Assembly (NCBI GenBank): GCA_031272245.1
Contig: JAISUE010000046.1
Coordinates: 1-50,941 of the forward strand
Direction of reading: 5' to 3'
DNA: 50,941 bases
Source: Bacteroidales bacterium
GTDB taxonomy: Bacteria; Bacteroidota; Bacteroidia; Bacteroidales; P3
The notes under the pieces are model-generated. The model did not search any database. It saw only the letters and a program-made list of their open reading frames with translations, and was not told the DNA's origin. This document shows, piece after piece, positions 1 to 10,400 of this stretch (the stretch's first letter is position 1; the number at the start of each line of letters is the position of its first letter). Both the position numbers and the translations under genes were made by a program.

Positions 1-50
1 ATATACTTATAATTCTGTCATAATGCAATAATGTTTATATTCTCAATATA

Positions 51-434
51 TTAAATAAATGGAGTAAAAGCCCTCTCAATATGATGTATTTGTGATTTAT
101 TTTCTTTGTCAATCACAATAGAAATAATATCAAATCGTGATTCTAAATCTATATTATACTTGCAAATATAAGCATCTGCTACTTTAATTATGGAACGTTG
201 TTTTTGTATGTTCACAGCCATTTCAGGTTCTCCAAAAATGTTAGTTGTTCTTGTTTTTACTTCTACAAACACTATTTCATTTCTGTCCCTGCAAATAATA
301 TCTATTTCATTTTTCCCAAAAACAAAATTTCGTTCTATTATTTGCAATCCTTTTGAAAGTAAATAATTTATTGCTAAATTTTCTCCCTGTTTTCCAAAAT
401 ATATATGATTTTTTTCTGTTTTTTCGTCATTCAT
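51..434 (-). CDS. yraN: YraN/UPF0102 family nuclease-like protein
   Basis: This 127-residue protein has the length and core motif of the YraN/UPF0102 family. These are small soluble proteins with a restriction-endonuclease-like fold whose cellular role is poorly defined. The visible core is GKNEIDIICRD followed by IVFVEVKTRT (about residues 40-62), the E/D/ExK arrangement that would bind metal in this fold. The N-terminal GENLAINYLLSKG is also typical. The gene is the last of the minus-strand group at this end and is separated from the HIT gene by a terminator hairpin, so it is probably transcribed on its own. The start at 434 gives the normal family length. Family assignment is firm; nuclease activity is inference. 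Confidence 0.9.
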   Translation of the reverse strand: MNDEKTEKNHIYFGKQGENLAINYLLSKGLQIIERNFVFGKNEIDIICRDRNEIVFVEVKTRTTNIFGEPEMAVNIQKQRSIIKVADAYICKYNIDLESRFDIISIVIDKENKSQIHHIERAFTPFI

Positions 435-469
435 ATTCTTGAATTTTAAGTCTGCAATAACATTATAAT

Positions 470-509
470 AAAAAAATAACTACTCCGAATTAAATAAAGT
501 AGTTATTTT
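470..509 (-). terminator. Intrinsic terminator after the HIT gene
   Basis: An 11-bp perfect stem (473-483 with 499-509, arm AAAATAACTAC) has a 15-nt loop. On the minus strand it is followed by a T-rich run. It lies directly downstream of the HIT gene stop and upstream of yraN. Confidence 0.7.
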
Positions 510-531
510 AGCATATTTTATTTGTTAGTTG

Positions 532-927
532 TTACTCTAAATTAGCAGCTATTTGCGATGCAATAGTTTTAAATTCTTCTTCTGTTAATTGTTTTTTAGA
601 ACGTTTGAAATCTAAATCTCCCACTTCCTTTAAAGGAACTAAATGTATGTGAGCATGAGGTACTTCAAGTCCAATAACCGCAACACCTATCTTTTCACAG
701 GAAACAGTTTTTTTTATTGCTTTTGCTATTCGTTTTGAAAATAAATGAAGTTCCTGAAACGATTTATCATCCAAATCAAAAATATAATCTATCTCTTTTT
801 TGGGAACTACTAATGTATGTCCCTTTTCCAAAGGAGAAATATCAAGAAAAGCATAACAATATTCGTTTTCAGCTACTTTATACGATGGAATTTCTCCATT
901 TATAATTTTTGTAAATATTGTTGCCAT
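532..927 (-). CDS. HIT family nucleotide hydrolase/transferase
   Basis: This 131-residue histidine-triad protein contains HAHIHLVPL, giving the triad His91, His93 and His95; His93 is the expected nucleophile. The N-terminal TIFTKIINGEIPS and the segment GHTLVVPK are typical of Hint-branch HIT proteins, which hydrolyse AMP-linked substrates such as adenosine phosphoramidates. The protein should be cytosolic. It starts 2 nt after the greA stop codon, so the two are almost certainly co-transcribed, with greA first. A terminator hairpin follows its stop. The precise substrate cannot be told from sequence. Confidence 0.93.
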   Translation of the reverse strand: MATIFTKIINGEIPSYKVAENEYCYAFLDISPLEKGHTLVVPKKEIDYIFDLDDKSFQELHLFSKRIAKAIKKTVSCEKIGVAVIGLEVPHAHIHLVPLKEVGDLDFKRSKKQLTEEEFKTIASQIAANLE

Positions 928-929
928 TA

Positions 930-1403
930 TTAACGGGATATTTTTGTTATCTTTAATTGCATTGTACCGGCAGGAGCAGAAATTTCTGCAATCTCCCCTA
1001 CTCTTTTACCGAGAAGACCTTTGGCAATAGGAGACGTTACAGATATTTTTCCTTCTTTCAAATTTGCTTCACTTTCTGGCACAATTTCATAAACCATTGT
1101 TTGTTTCATAGAAAGATTTTCAAATTCAACTTTTGAAAGCAACAACACTTTTGATGTATCAAGTTTACTTTCATCCAGCAATCTTGCATTTGCAATCAAC
1201 GTTTGTAAATTAGCAATCCTTGCCTCTAAAAGTCCCTGTGCTTCTTTAGCAGCGTCATATTCGGCATTCTCTGATAAATCTCCCTTATCTCTTGCTTCCG
1301 CTATTGCCGCAGATATTGCAGGACGCTCTACAGTTGTAAGCTGTTTTAATTCATCTTTCAATTTTTGTAATCCATCTTGTGAGTAATATTTTATCTCTGC
1401 CAT
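930..1403 (-). CDS. greA: Transcription elongation factor GreA
   Basis: This 157-residue protein has the family's usual length and both GreA domains. The N-terminal coiled coil (about residues 1-75) carries the acidic tip motif RDKGDLSENAEYDAAKEAQG, which enters the RNA polymerase secondary channel and stimulates cleavage of backtracked RNA. The C-terminal FKBP-like domain includes the segment SPIAKGLLGKRVGE. It is the first gene of a greA-HIT operon. The terminator at 1451-1489 isolates it from the upstream surface operon. I saw no clear TAnnTTTG promoter directly before the start. Confidence 0.96.
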   Translation of the reverse strand: MAEIKYYSQDGLQKLKDELKQLTTVERPAISAAIAEARDKGDLSENAEYDAAKEAQGLLEARIANLQTLIANARLLDESKLDTSKVLLLSKVEFENLSMKQTMVYEIVPESEANLKEGKISVTSPIAKGLLGKRVGEIAEISAPAGTMQLKITKISR

Positions 1404-1450
1404 ATTTTTATGTTTTACTTTTTTATTTTCTTATTTACCTTAAAGTTTAT

Positions 1451-1489
1451 AAAAATGAACCGAAGACCTTAAATAAAGTCTTCGATTCA
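1451..1489 (-). terminator. Intrinsic terminator of the TonB/PorV-like operon
   Basis: A 12-bp stem (1456-1467 with 1478-1489, one G-U pair on the minus strand) is followed on the minus strand by five Ts (1451-1455). It lies just after the stop of the PorV-like gene and ends the three-gene operon before greA. Confidence 0.8.
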
Positions 1490-1517
1490 TATATATTTAT
1501 GATTATTATTTATTTCC

Positions 1518-2594
1518 TTACAATGCAAATGTAAGTCCTACCGAATGAATTCCTCCAAATACTTTTGTTGCACGGAAACCATAATCTACAGATACAGTAT
1601 GTTCCTTTCCATTTTTCTTATTCTTAATCGGAATACAAGCTGAAACACCTGCTGATAAACCTGAAGAAACATTTGTTGTTCCTTCTTCATCATACAAATC
1701 TGATGTACCTTTTTCTTCATAAGTGTAAGCTGCACGTACCATTAAGAAATTTTTGAATCCATATTCAATACCTAATGTATATTGGTCTTTTGAGAATGCT
1801 AATGAAGCAAAATTACCTGCAAAAGTTATTCTGTGAGTATTTTCTGCTAAAAGCAAATCATAAGAAGCACCTATATTCAAACTTGATGGTAATTCAAAAG
1901 AAGCCGAACGCTGTTCAACAGTCATGTTATGAGACGCCCACGTTACAGGAAGGCTCAAAGACATACCATCTCCGCTAAAACTCATTGAAGGTCCCCAATT
2001 TTTTAACGCAATACCAAATTTGTATTCAAAATCCTGTCCTGTTGCATATTGCACACCTGCATCAATAGCTACTCCGGTTGCATTAGCATTAGAAATACCC
2101 GAATTAATAATCTTAACACTTGCTCCTACAAAGATTGAGCTGGAAAATCCTTTTGCGTAAGAAATAGCTATAGATGTCATACTTGCAGAAAATGTACCGT
2201 TATTACCAACTTCAGGGCTGGTTTCCGTAGTTTTTTCTATTGTACCATAATCCATAGAAGTAATTGACAAAGCCAATACTCCATAATTACCCAAACTTTG
2301 CGCCAAGCCTCCTGCTAAATTTGAAACGGAATTTCTATAAAGAGCAGAATAGGAAAAATACCCTTCCGTACCTTCATTTCTACCAAGCCCTGCAACATTT
2401 GAAAACAAAGCATCTATACCTTTTCCACAAGCCGTATTAACACTACCCCAACCTGCACTGCGAACCCAAGGATTAAGAAGTATTTCGGGTACTCCTGCTG
2501 TTCCTCTTCTATCATCATTTCCTGCATTTGTTACATTAGGAAATATCAGTAATCCTAACATAATTAAAGTAAATATTCTATATATATTTTTCAT
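1518..2594 (-). CDS. PorV/PorQ family outer-membrane protein
   Basis: This 358-residue protein has a signal peptide (residues 1 to about 24, ending VTNAG) and a sequence typical of PorV/PorQ barrels. The N-terminal GTAGVPEILLNPWVRSAGWG plus the phrase ALFSNVAGLGR resemble the conserved 'A(F/L).NPAGL' start of that family, and alternating beta-strand segments run to the end. Characterised PorV is an outer-membrane component of the type IX secretion system that binds substrate C-terminal domains. The gene is last in an operon behind a giant secreted protein (45-nt gap) and a TonB-dependent receptor, so it may act as a dedicated partner of the giant protein. That pairing is inference, and this is not necessarily PorV itself. 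Confidence 0.8.
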   Translation of the reverse strand: MKNIYRIFTLIMLGLLIFPNVTNAGNDDRRGTAGVPEILLNPWVRSAGWGSVNTACGKGIDALFSNVAGLGRNEGTEGYFSYSALYRNSVSNLAGGLAQSLGNYGVLALSITSMDYGTIEKTTETSPEVGNNGTFSASMTSIAISYAKGFSSSIFVGASVKIINSGISNANATGVAIDAGVQYATGQDFEYKFGIALKNWGPSMSFSGDGMSLSLPVTWASHNMTVEQRSASFELPSSLNIGASYDLLLAENTHRITFAGNFASLAFSKDQYTLGIEYGFKNFLMVRAAYTYEEKGTSDLYDEEGTTNVSSGLSAGVSACIPIKNKKNGKEHTVSVDYGFRATKVFGGIHSVGLTFAL

Positions 2595-2639
2595 ACTTCT
2601 CTATTTATTAAACGTTTTATATTCAACAATTATTAACTA

Positions 2640-5600
2640 TTAATTAGGAAATGAATTTAAATCCACCGGTCTCAAAGCACCAAACCATTTTATCAATCTT
2701 TCACCGGCATCACACTTAATATGTATTAAATATGTTCCACCGGCAATAGGCAGTCCTTTATGATTTTTCAAATCCCATTCTACATACGGTAAAACACCAT
2801 TAGTTGTATTTGAAGACGATCCTCTCAATTTTCTAACAACAGTGCCATCAACAGTATATATAGTTATGTAAGCATTAACAGGAACATTTGTTATCTTAAC
2901 AAGATTTTGTACCTGATCTAACTCATAAGTAGAATAACCAAGATAAGGATTAGGGACAACCGTTATCAAATCCAAAACAGATTCTTCTGTTGCTGCATGG
3001 TGATTTATTGTTGCAATATCCGGTGTAATGGAAAACATATACATAGGTCTATTATCATTTTGAGCCGGATTAGCAATATCTGTTGAATTACTTGTCCAAT
3101 TTTTAATATAAGGTTTACGTACTCTTAAAGAAACTGTTGTTTCCGAAGGAATATTTGTTTGCATTTTTGATTCGGCAGTAGATCCAGGTCCATAACCAAA
3201 GCACGTTGCTAATGGCATACCAACCCACATTACCGAACTAAACAACTGATGACCCGCAAAAATACCTTTTTCGTTAATATCACCAGGATTTGCACTTATA
3301 CCTGTTACAAGCGATAACTGACTCAATAAATTATATGCCCATTGTCCTTCATCATAACGAGGAGGAGTAACATTAACAGATTGTCTGAAGTCTCCATTCA
3401 TAAAATAATACGGATTGCTATAACCATAAAGTTTATGAGGGGTTGTTCCTATAACATAAATATAATGCATTCCGCCAAATACATAAGCTCCATCTGCAGT
3501 TACAGGAGTTGGATTCCATAACATATCTCTACCATTGTGCTGTCCATACATAGAATTTTCACCAAAAACTATATTTAATCGCTCACCTGTTTCCAAATTT
3601 ATAGCATATCCCGGAAACCATCCCATTCCTGTTCCTGTTCCGTCATCATTTCCATCTTTATCAACAGAAACATGTTTTCTCAACTGGAACTTTTGAGCAT
3701 TACCTTCGGTCAATTCTTTATCAATACCTAACTCTATTACAGGACATCTTGTCCATTTAGATTTATCATTTGTAAAGACAATATCAACAGATGCAAGATT
3801 ATTCATATCATTAGAAACCAAACTTGGATTTTCAGTTATCGGTTTAGAAGTATAACTATTATCTCCTGCTTCTCTATAATAATATTCGGTAAAACATGGA
3901 TGAAGAGTATCAAATGATGTCATTCTATATGGAGACCACCCTGCAGGAAGCTTTGGAGAGATAAAATTAGGATCTATAAATTCCGGTTGCCAACTAGGAG
4001 TACCCGTAGTACTAACATTTTTTAGATAAAAATAATCCTGTCCTGTATATTGTGAATTTGTCATTCCACCTGTATTATTTACATCTTCCGACTCATATTT
4101 TCTTCCCGCACGTATCCAATTTAATGCAGCAAGACCATCATTATCAGAAATTCCGTACAACCAAGAATTTGCACTTACTGATGATACTGCATATAAAATA
4201 GAATTATCATCTATTAAATTACCTCCCTGTAAGACCGTAGTTGTATTAACTGTCAAAGGTTTCAAAGTATTAGCAACAGGTTTAGGGTTACTCATTGATA
4301 TAGAAATACCCAAATCAAGTATTATTTGTTCGTTGATAGCTGACAAAGGTCTATCTGAAAAGATATACTGTACAGTATCTTTATTTGTAACTATTTTTTG
4401 TCCGTCTTCTCTATATATTACCCAATAACATGTATCTATATCAACAGGTCCTGTTATATCTGTTTCAGGAGTCCATGATGGTTTGCCATCATTAAACAAA
4501 GGAGGTACTGCTCTAATTATAAACTTGCCGGCTTTCAAATTTAACGGATCTACAACTTTTATGTCAATTGGTCCATAATTTTGTTCGTATCCAATAGTAT
4601 CAATAAAGTTGTTAGCAGGTGTTTCACCAGCTTTTCCCATTAATAACTCTACATACGATTTTTGCCATTTAACTCCTGTTGTTAATCCGCCATTACCATT
4701 ACCTTCTATTCTGAATATTTCAGGCATAACACCATAAGATGCTTGACACAAACTACCTGAAGACTCTACTTTATGAGGTATTCCGCATACAGGCTCTATC
4801 AAACCTCCTGTTCCTAACTTTCTACCTGCTAAATAAGGCTCTTTTTGTCCGTCTAATTTAGTTGCATCACTCGGACTATACGGTTTATATTCATTATAAG
4901 CATAAGCTATAGCAATATAATAGTACTGTTTATTATTTACAATCCTCCTGTCATTAGTTGAAGCAAACATGTCCTCTGTCATACTGAAAGAATGTTTTAT
5001 TCCCTGATTAAGTCCTGTAACCATAACTTGAGGCACTATGTTACCAACACTTCTGTCTAAAGTAAAATTAATCAGTTCACTTATGTCATTTTTTATATCA
5101 CATTGAGCAACTAATCGTGCTTTGCTTTGGTCATATATTTCATCTACTTTTACATTTTGGTCTTTAACTTGAAATATTTGATAACCTTCAAAATGATATT
5201 CTCTATCAGATTCTGCTTCTACTTTTACAATAACGGTATCTCGTCTGTTATAATGATGATATAGACCATCATCTAATGATAGAACACTGTCTACGCGTGT
5301 CACAATATAACTGCTATCTTTTACATAGTATGTTCTTGGTATTCTTATATCCAATTTATTATATCCTTCATTCACATTGTTACCAGCCTCATTTGTTAAA
5401 TAAAGAATTAATTCTCTATCCAATTCACGAATTGTAAGACTTGGAGCATCAGGTCCATCAAGGATAACAAAGCAATTATCAAACAATGCCTGACATTTAT
5501 CATCCACTGTTCTCAATAATTCAACCGATGCGTAAGGACCTCCTGTTTGAGCTTGCGCCCAAGGAATACCAACAGTTATGTAATTTATTGCTCCTGATTT

Positions 5601-7397
5601 CAAAGTGAAAGGTCCTGCTGATTGCATAAAACGTCTATCTTGCGGACTATTATTTGATTGTTCTTCAGTCCAACCTCTTGTATCTGTCAATCCGGGATCT
5701 TGCCATTTTGTACCCCAATTCCAAGGATCAGTTGTTCCCGGAAACATAAAATCACATTCCAAATTAGATGGTAAAACACCTGTATTATAAGCATTGCCGC
5801 CAAATCGCATACGAGAACCATCTTTCCAATATCCTCTTAAATAATTATAATAATCCGAAGCCTTATCAGGTTCTCCATTATTAGCATTATCATTGTTATA
5901 ATATACAAAACGTCTCATACCAAATCTTTCGTCATCAGGAATTCCATTACCAAAATTAACTCCATTTATAGCACAAGCTAATACACTATCTCCATTAAAA
6001 GGTCTCCAAGAATTTCTTCCCCTTTCATTCATAAGATATATTTCCTCTGCATAATCTGTCAATAATATTTGGTTCAAAGCACCATTGGTATCTTTACATT
6101 TTTTTAGCAATTCTGTATTTTTATCACTATCGTCAAACCATAAAGTATCTATTTTAGGTCTGTCTTTAGGTCTTCCCTGCTCATCTTTGTATGTTGGATC
6201 CATATAAGGTCCTTGGAAAAAGTCTATACCTACTGCAGGCGGATTACCTGAATATGCTCCTGTTCCAGGACCATCAACAGATTTTCCATTATAACAATAT
6301 CCAAGTCCTCTTTTTACATCACAACCTACAAAATCATCTGCTGCATAACCCAAATCCGGATCAACCCATTGGCTAAAATAAGTATTTGTTAATGTAAATG
6401 TAGAACGATTTATAATTTCATAAGAATAGAATGTCATATTATTTATTTCGTCATTCATTGTAAAAGCAAAAGCCTGTGCTCTTATTTCTAATCCTATAGA
6501 ATGATCTGATCTTGATTCCGTATGAGAATTTCCATTATCATTAAACACCCACCAAAGAGTTTCATCTCCTTTTAATACCTGATCTACTAATAAACCACCT
6601 ACTGCAGGAACTAAACCTCTTGTTGCATAACCTCCACTAACTCCATAATCTTCATCATTAGACTCCATTGTTGGATATGGAACATAAGGCATACCCGGAT
6701 CTAACTTCGCTTTTTGCGTTGCAGGACATAATTCATTTTCAAAATCATAATATGGATAATCTCCATTCTCCGGTTCATACTTTCCATTTTGATCATTATC
6801 AAAAAACGGAGCAATATAGTAACTTTGTTTTTTATCCAAATCTCCATGTGCAGGCCAATTTCTTATAATATCTGTTAAGGTTGCAGGGTCATAAGTACCA
6901 GGTTTAAGTTTTCCATCTCCATCTCTTTCAAAACTTGCAACAAATTGTTCCACTTCACTTTTTGTAATTCTAAAATGTCTATCCCATTTTTCACAAGTCT
7001 GTTTATCTACTGACGCATTTTGATCAACAGTTAACGGACCTGGCCAAAAATCCTCTCCATTTTGTCCAAAACGTAAAGCAGCTACTCGCAACTGTAAGTT
7101 TTCATCTTGCCCACCAATCCATAACGCTGCTGCAAACATTGATGTACTTGTTCCATCTTTAGGAATATAATAGCGGGCTTGACTGTCTGCAAACCACATA
7201 TTTCCTCCGGTATTTATACGGGCACGTACGTTGTTTATACTTAATTCGGAAGAACCTTGTGCTTTGGTACATTTTTCCATGTCCGCCTTATTTGTTCTTT
7301 TTTTAACCGTTTTTCCCTTGTATAACTCAGCATTAGCAACCATAGATATTGTTAAGCAAAATAACAATAACAATACTTTATTAATTATATGTCTCAT
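2640..7397 (-). CDS. Giant secreted protein with T9SS-like C-terminal domain
   Basis: This 1585-residue exported protein has a signal peptide (residues 1-23, ending VANA). Its early segment GALWIGG-like (seen as AAALWIGGQDENLQLRVAA) is shared by very large Bacteroidetes surface proteins of unknown function. The last roughly 95 residues form a beta-sandwich of the FlgD-like/T9SS type A kind: VVPNPYLGYSTYEL, then ITIYTVDGTVVRKL, then GLPIAGGTYLIHIKC. The final tail (ALRPVDLNSFPN) is longer than in most T9SS signals. The gene sits between a TonB receptor (42-nt gap) and a PorV/PorQ-family barrel (45-nt gap), which supports surface delivery by T9SS. No catalytic motif was recognised. The function of the large middle is unknown. 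Confidence 0.8.
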   Translation of the reverse strand: MRHIINKVLLLLFCLTISMVANAELYKGKTVKKRTNKADMEKCTKAQGSSELSINNVRARINTGGNMWFADSQARYYIPKDGTSTSMFAAALWIGGQDENLQLRVAALRFGQNGEDFWPGPLTVDQNASVDKQTCEKWDRHFRITKSEVEQFVASFERDGDGKLKPGTYDPATLTDIIRNWPAHGDLDKKQSYYIAPFFDNDQNGKYEPENGDYPYYDFENELCPATQKAKLDPGMPYVPYPTMESNDEDYGVSGGYATRGLVPAVGGLLVDQVLKGDETLWWVFNDNGNSHTESRSDHSIGLEIRAQAFAFTMNDEINNMTFYSYEIINRSTFTLTNTYFSQWVDPDLGYAADDFVGCDVKRGLGYCYNGKSVDGPGTGAYSGNPPAVGIDFFQGPYMDPTYKDEQGRPKDRPKIDTLWFDDSDKNTELLKKCKDTNGALNQILLTDYAEEIYLMNERGRNSWRPFNGDSVLACAINGVNFGNGIPDDERFGMRRFVYYNNDNANNGEPDKASDYYNYLRGYWKDGSRMRFGGNAYNTGVLPSNLECDFMFPGTTDPWNWGTKWQDPGLTDTRGWTEEQSNNSPQDRRFMQSAGPFTLKSGAINYITVGIPWAQAQTGGPYASVELLRTVDDKCQALFDNCFVILDGPDAPSLTIRELDRELILYLTNEAGNNVNEGYNKLDIRIPRTYYVKDSSYIVTRVDSVLSLDDGLYHHYNRRDTVIVKVEAESDREYHFEGYQIFQVKDQNVKVDEIYDQSKARLVAQCDIKNDISELINFTLDRSVGNIVPQVMVTGLNQGIKHSFSMTEDMFASTNDRRIVNNKQYYYIAIAYAYNEYKPYSPSDATKLDGQKEPYLAGRKLGTGGLIEPVCGIPHKVESSGSLCQASYGVMPEIFRIEGNGNGGLTTGVKWQKSYVELLMGKAGETPANNFIDTIGYEQNYGPIDIKVVDPLNLKAGKFIIRAVPPLFNDGKPSWTPETDITGPVDIDTCYWVIYREDGQKIVTNKDTVQYIFSDRPLSAINEQIILDLGISISMSNPKPVANTLKPLTVNTTTVLQGGNLIDDNSILYAVSSVSANSWLYGISDNDGLAALNWIRAGRKYESEDVNNTGGMTNSQYTGQDYFYLKNVSTTGTPSWQPEFIDPNFISPKLPAGWSPYRMTSFDTLHPCFTEYYYREAGDNSYTSKPITENPSLVSNDMNNLASVDIVFTNDKSKWTRCPVIELGIDKELTEGNAQKFQLRKHVSVDKDGNDDGTGTGMGWFPGYAINLETGERLNIVFGENSMYGQHNGRDMLWNPTPVTADGAYVFGGMHYIYVIGTTPHKLYGYSNPYYFMNGDFRQSVNVTPPRYDEGQWAYNLLSQLSLVTGISANPGDINEKGIFAGHQLFSSVMWVGMPLATCFGYGPGSTAESKMQTNIPSETTVSLRVRKPYIKNWTSNSTDIANPAQNDNRPMYMFSITPDIATINHHAATEESVLDLITVVPNPYLGYSTYELDQVQNLVKITNVPVNAYITIYTVDGTVVRKLRGSSSNTTNGVLPYVEWDLKNHKGLPIAGGTYLIHIKCDAGERLIKWFGALRPVDLNSFPN

Positions 7398-7439
7398 ATC
7401 TCTATTATTTTTTTATTGTTTTTTTAATAAATTATTTTT

Positions 7440-10400
7440 TTAGAATTTATATTTCACTCCTATATCTATAGTCATAGGAGGAATATAGTTAAAGTAATAA
7501 TTATTTAACATCATAGCATAATATGCTCTATAAGCATCTGCATTTTCTTTTCCAAGAATTGTAGTCTGTGTTTCAGGATCTGTCAAATATCCGTCATCAT
7601 CCGGATCACCCGTTACACCGAACACACTCTGAATACTTTTAGAATTAAGTAAATTACGAACTCTACAATATACCTGTAATGCTGTTGTCTTTTTATTAAC
7701 CTTTATATCAAAATTTTTATAAATTGTAAGATCTAAACGATACCACCATGGCAAACGAGATCCTTGAAAACTACCAACTATAGTTGATTGAGTATTACTT
7801 AAATATCTTGTGTAAGGAGTACCTGATGAAAATACACCGTGCAACGATATTCCTGAATTTTGAAACCATCTAATAGTTTTTACTTTATCTTCGCCAACCT
7901 TTTTAGTAGTTGTAGGTCCATTATAATCTGTCCCGCTTCCAAAACTAAACATCGCATCAAATTTTATTTCATGACGGTGATCATCTGTTGTTGGAAACAT
8001 CAATTTGATATTAGGATAGCCCTGTCTGATTAAACCAAGAATTGTATTTGTTGGTAATCCAACTGTTCCCTCTGCATATTGCAAAGTATAGTTGATATTA
8101 AATTGGAAGTTTTTTGAATATCTTAATAAATATTCAATTGTAGCTCCTTTTATTGTTCTGAAATCTTGATTGCCATAAGAATAATATAAACCGGCAGGGT
8201 CTGTACCTACATATTGAACAAAGTTTATTAAGTCTCTTGTCTGTTTATAAAATGCAGAAATACCTACTTTTGAAGTTTTTGTAAGAGCCTGTTCAAATCC
8301 CAACTCATAATTTGTAATCTTTTCGGAATTCAAATTAGGATTTGAAAACATTGAACTACTTGCTCTTGCTAAAAACACATCCGGTAAATAATTAATATAA
8401 TTAGCTTGCCATGTACCTTGGTCAGGACGCCTTGCAATAACATCGTAAGAAGCTTTAAATACAGAATTATCCGTAGCAGGGAATGAAAATGCTATACGTG
8501 GTTCTACAACTATTTCAGGTTCATAGTCTTTAAACGCATCAGCATCAGCTACAACAGAACCTTTACTATCAACAGGCATTCCTGTTGAGTTTAAAGAATA
8601 GCCTCTGTCAGAATCAACTTTTCTATAAGGAATAGGTTTAGCTTCGGAGCCGGATATACCTGATGAAGAATTATATGGATCTGAAACAACTTCTCCATTT
8701 ACATTATACCATGTATCACCATTACGATAACCTTTAATTTCTACGGTTGTTAATTTAGGATCGCCTTTTAGATTATCAACATAAACCACATAACTATCTC
8801 CCATTTTATCATTAACGAGATTCCCCAATCCTGCACTTCTAAAATCTCCGACAGTATAAGCATTCCATAATAAGTAAGGATCTTTTAATACCATTTGGTT
8901 TGCATCAAATCTACTTACACGAACACCTACATTAAATATCAAATTTCTTACTTGGAATTGATCTTGTACATAACCTGCCATAACAATAGGTTGCCAAGCA
9001 CCTAAAGTTCTATTCTTATTATTAAAAAAGTCTTCCAAACTTTTTTTGCCGGTAATCTTCTTTTCACCTGTGTAATCATATCCATAATAAGTAATATAAG
9101 AATTACCTGAGTTAAATAATTCATCCGGTGAAAACATATCCATAGAAAACTCTGATGGATCATAACTGTCAATATCTATAATATTTGTTCCTGCAATATC
9201 CATTCCATGAGCTTGACGAAAAGCTATATCAAAGTAAGATTGTGCAGATGCATTATATAAGAAATTATAAGAAACTACAGGTATTACTCCCGATTCATCT
9301 ATAATTGGATTTGTCTTATCCAAAGCACTTATATGTGTATTCACTAATTGTTTCATTAATGTCCATAAACTTGTTGCTGCAACACTCCAACCTCTATATA
9401 TAGATTGATCATAATTGAATCCGAATTCTAATGAATGAGGATAAATTTCATCACCTATATTTGCAGTAACTTTCGCTGCAGCATAAATAAATTGTGTCTC
9501 ACCCTTAGTATAAGTACTATTTCCTATTCCTAAATTATTAATTCCCGTACCATTAGGAAAAGTATATATACTGCCCGGTAAATCTCCATTAACAAGACCT
9601 TTGTATAATCTTATATTAGTATAATTCAAATTATATGCGTATTCCGAACCCATTGTAGCATTTCTTAATGCAGCAAAATCTTCTCCAAAATAAAGTTGTG
9701 AAGTATAAGCAGATAAACCCGGATTATATGATGAAGGTGTATAATGTACTTCATAATCTAAAAGACCTGCCTGTTGTTCATAAACCCACTGGTCAATTCC
9801 GTTTATAGTCATTCTGGTCAAAGCATAAGTACGCTTTTTATCTGTTTTAAAAGTACCAACGTGTCCATATTGAAAATATTTATCTCCATGTTCTGGATTA
9901 TATGTTTCCGAATAACTTCTCATATAAGATGCAACTACATTAAAGATAATATCTCTTATTAAAGAACTCTTATTTTTATTATCCGACAAAAACTTTTGAG
10001 TATAATCCAAAGTTACACTAAATAGATCTCCGCTTGTCTGACTGTTATTTATATTATTCAAATACATATTTGCTATAGATCCATTCATTGCAATACTATT
10101 TGAATAATATCCGCTAATTTTCAAATTACTTGTATTAGAAAGTTGAAAATTCAATTCTCCGTCAAGGTTTAATCCATTTGACCATAAATTAGATTTACGT
10201 CCTACCTGCTCAAAATCATTTTTAGTTAAATAAGCTGCAGCATAGTTTACCGAACCTGTTGCAGGATTATAAATCAATGGTGATTGGCTAAGCCTGTCAA
10301 CAACATCATCTTTTGCCATATAATAATATCTGTCACTTGTACGACGATACCTGTCGCTAACGTAAGTATTATAACCGGAAAAACGAAATCCTATTATTGT

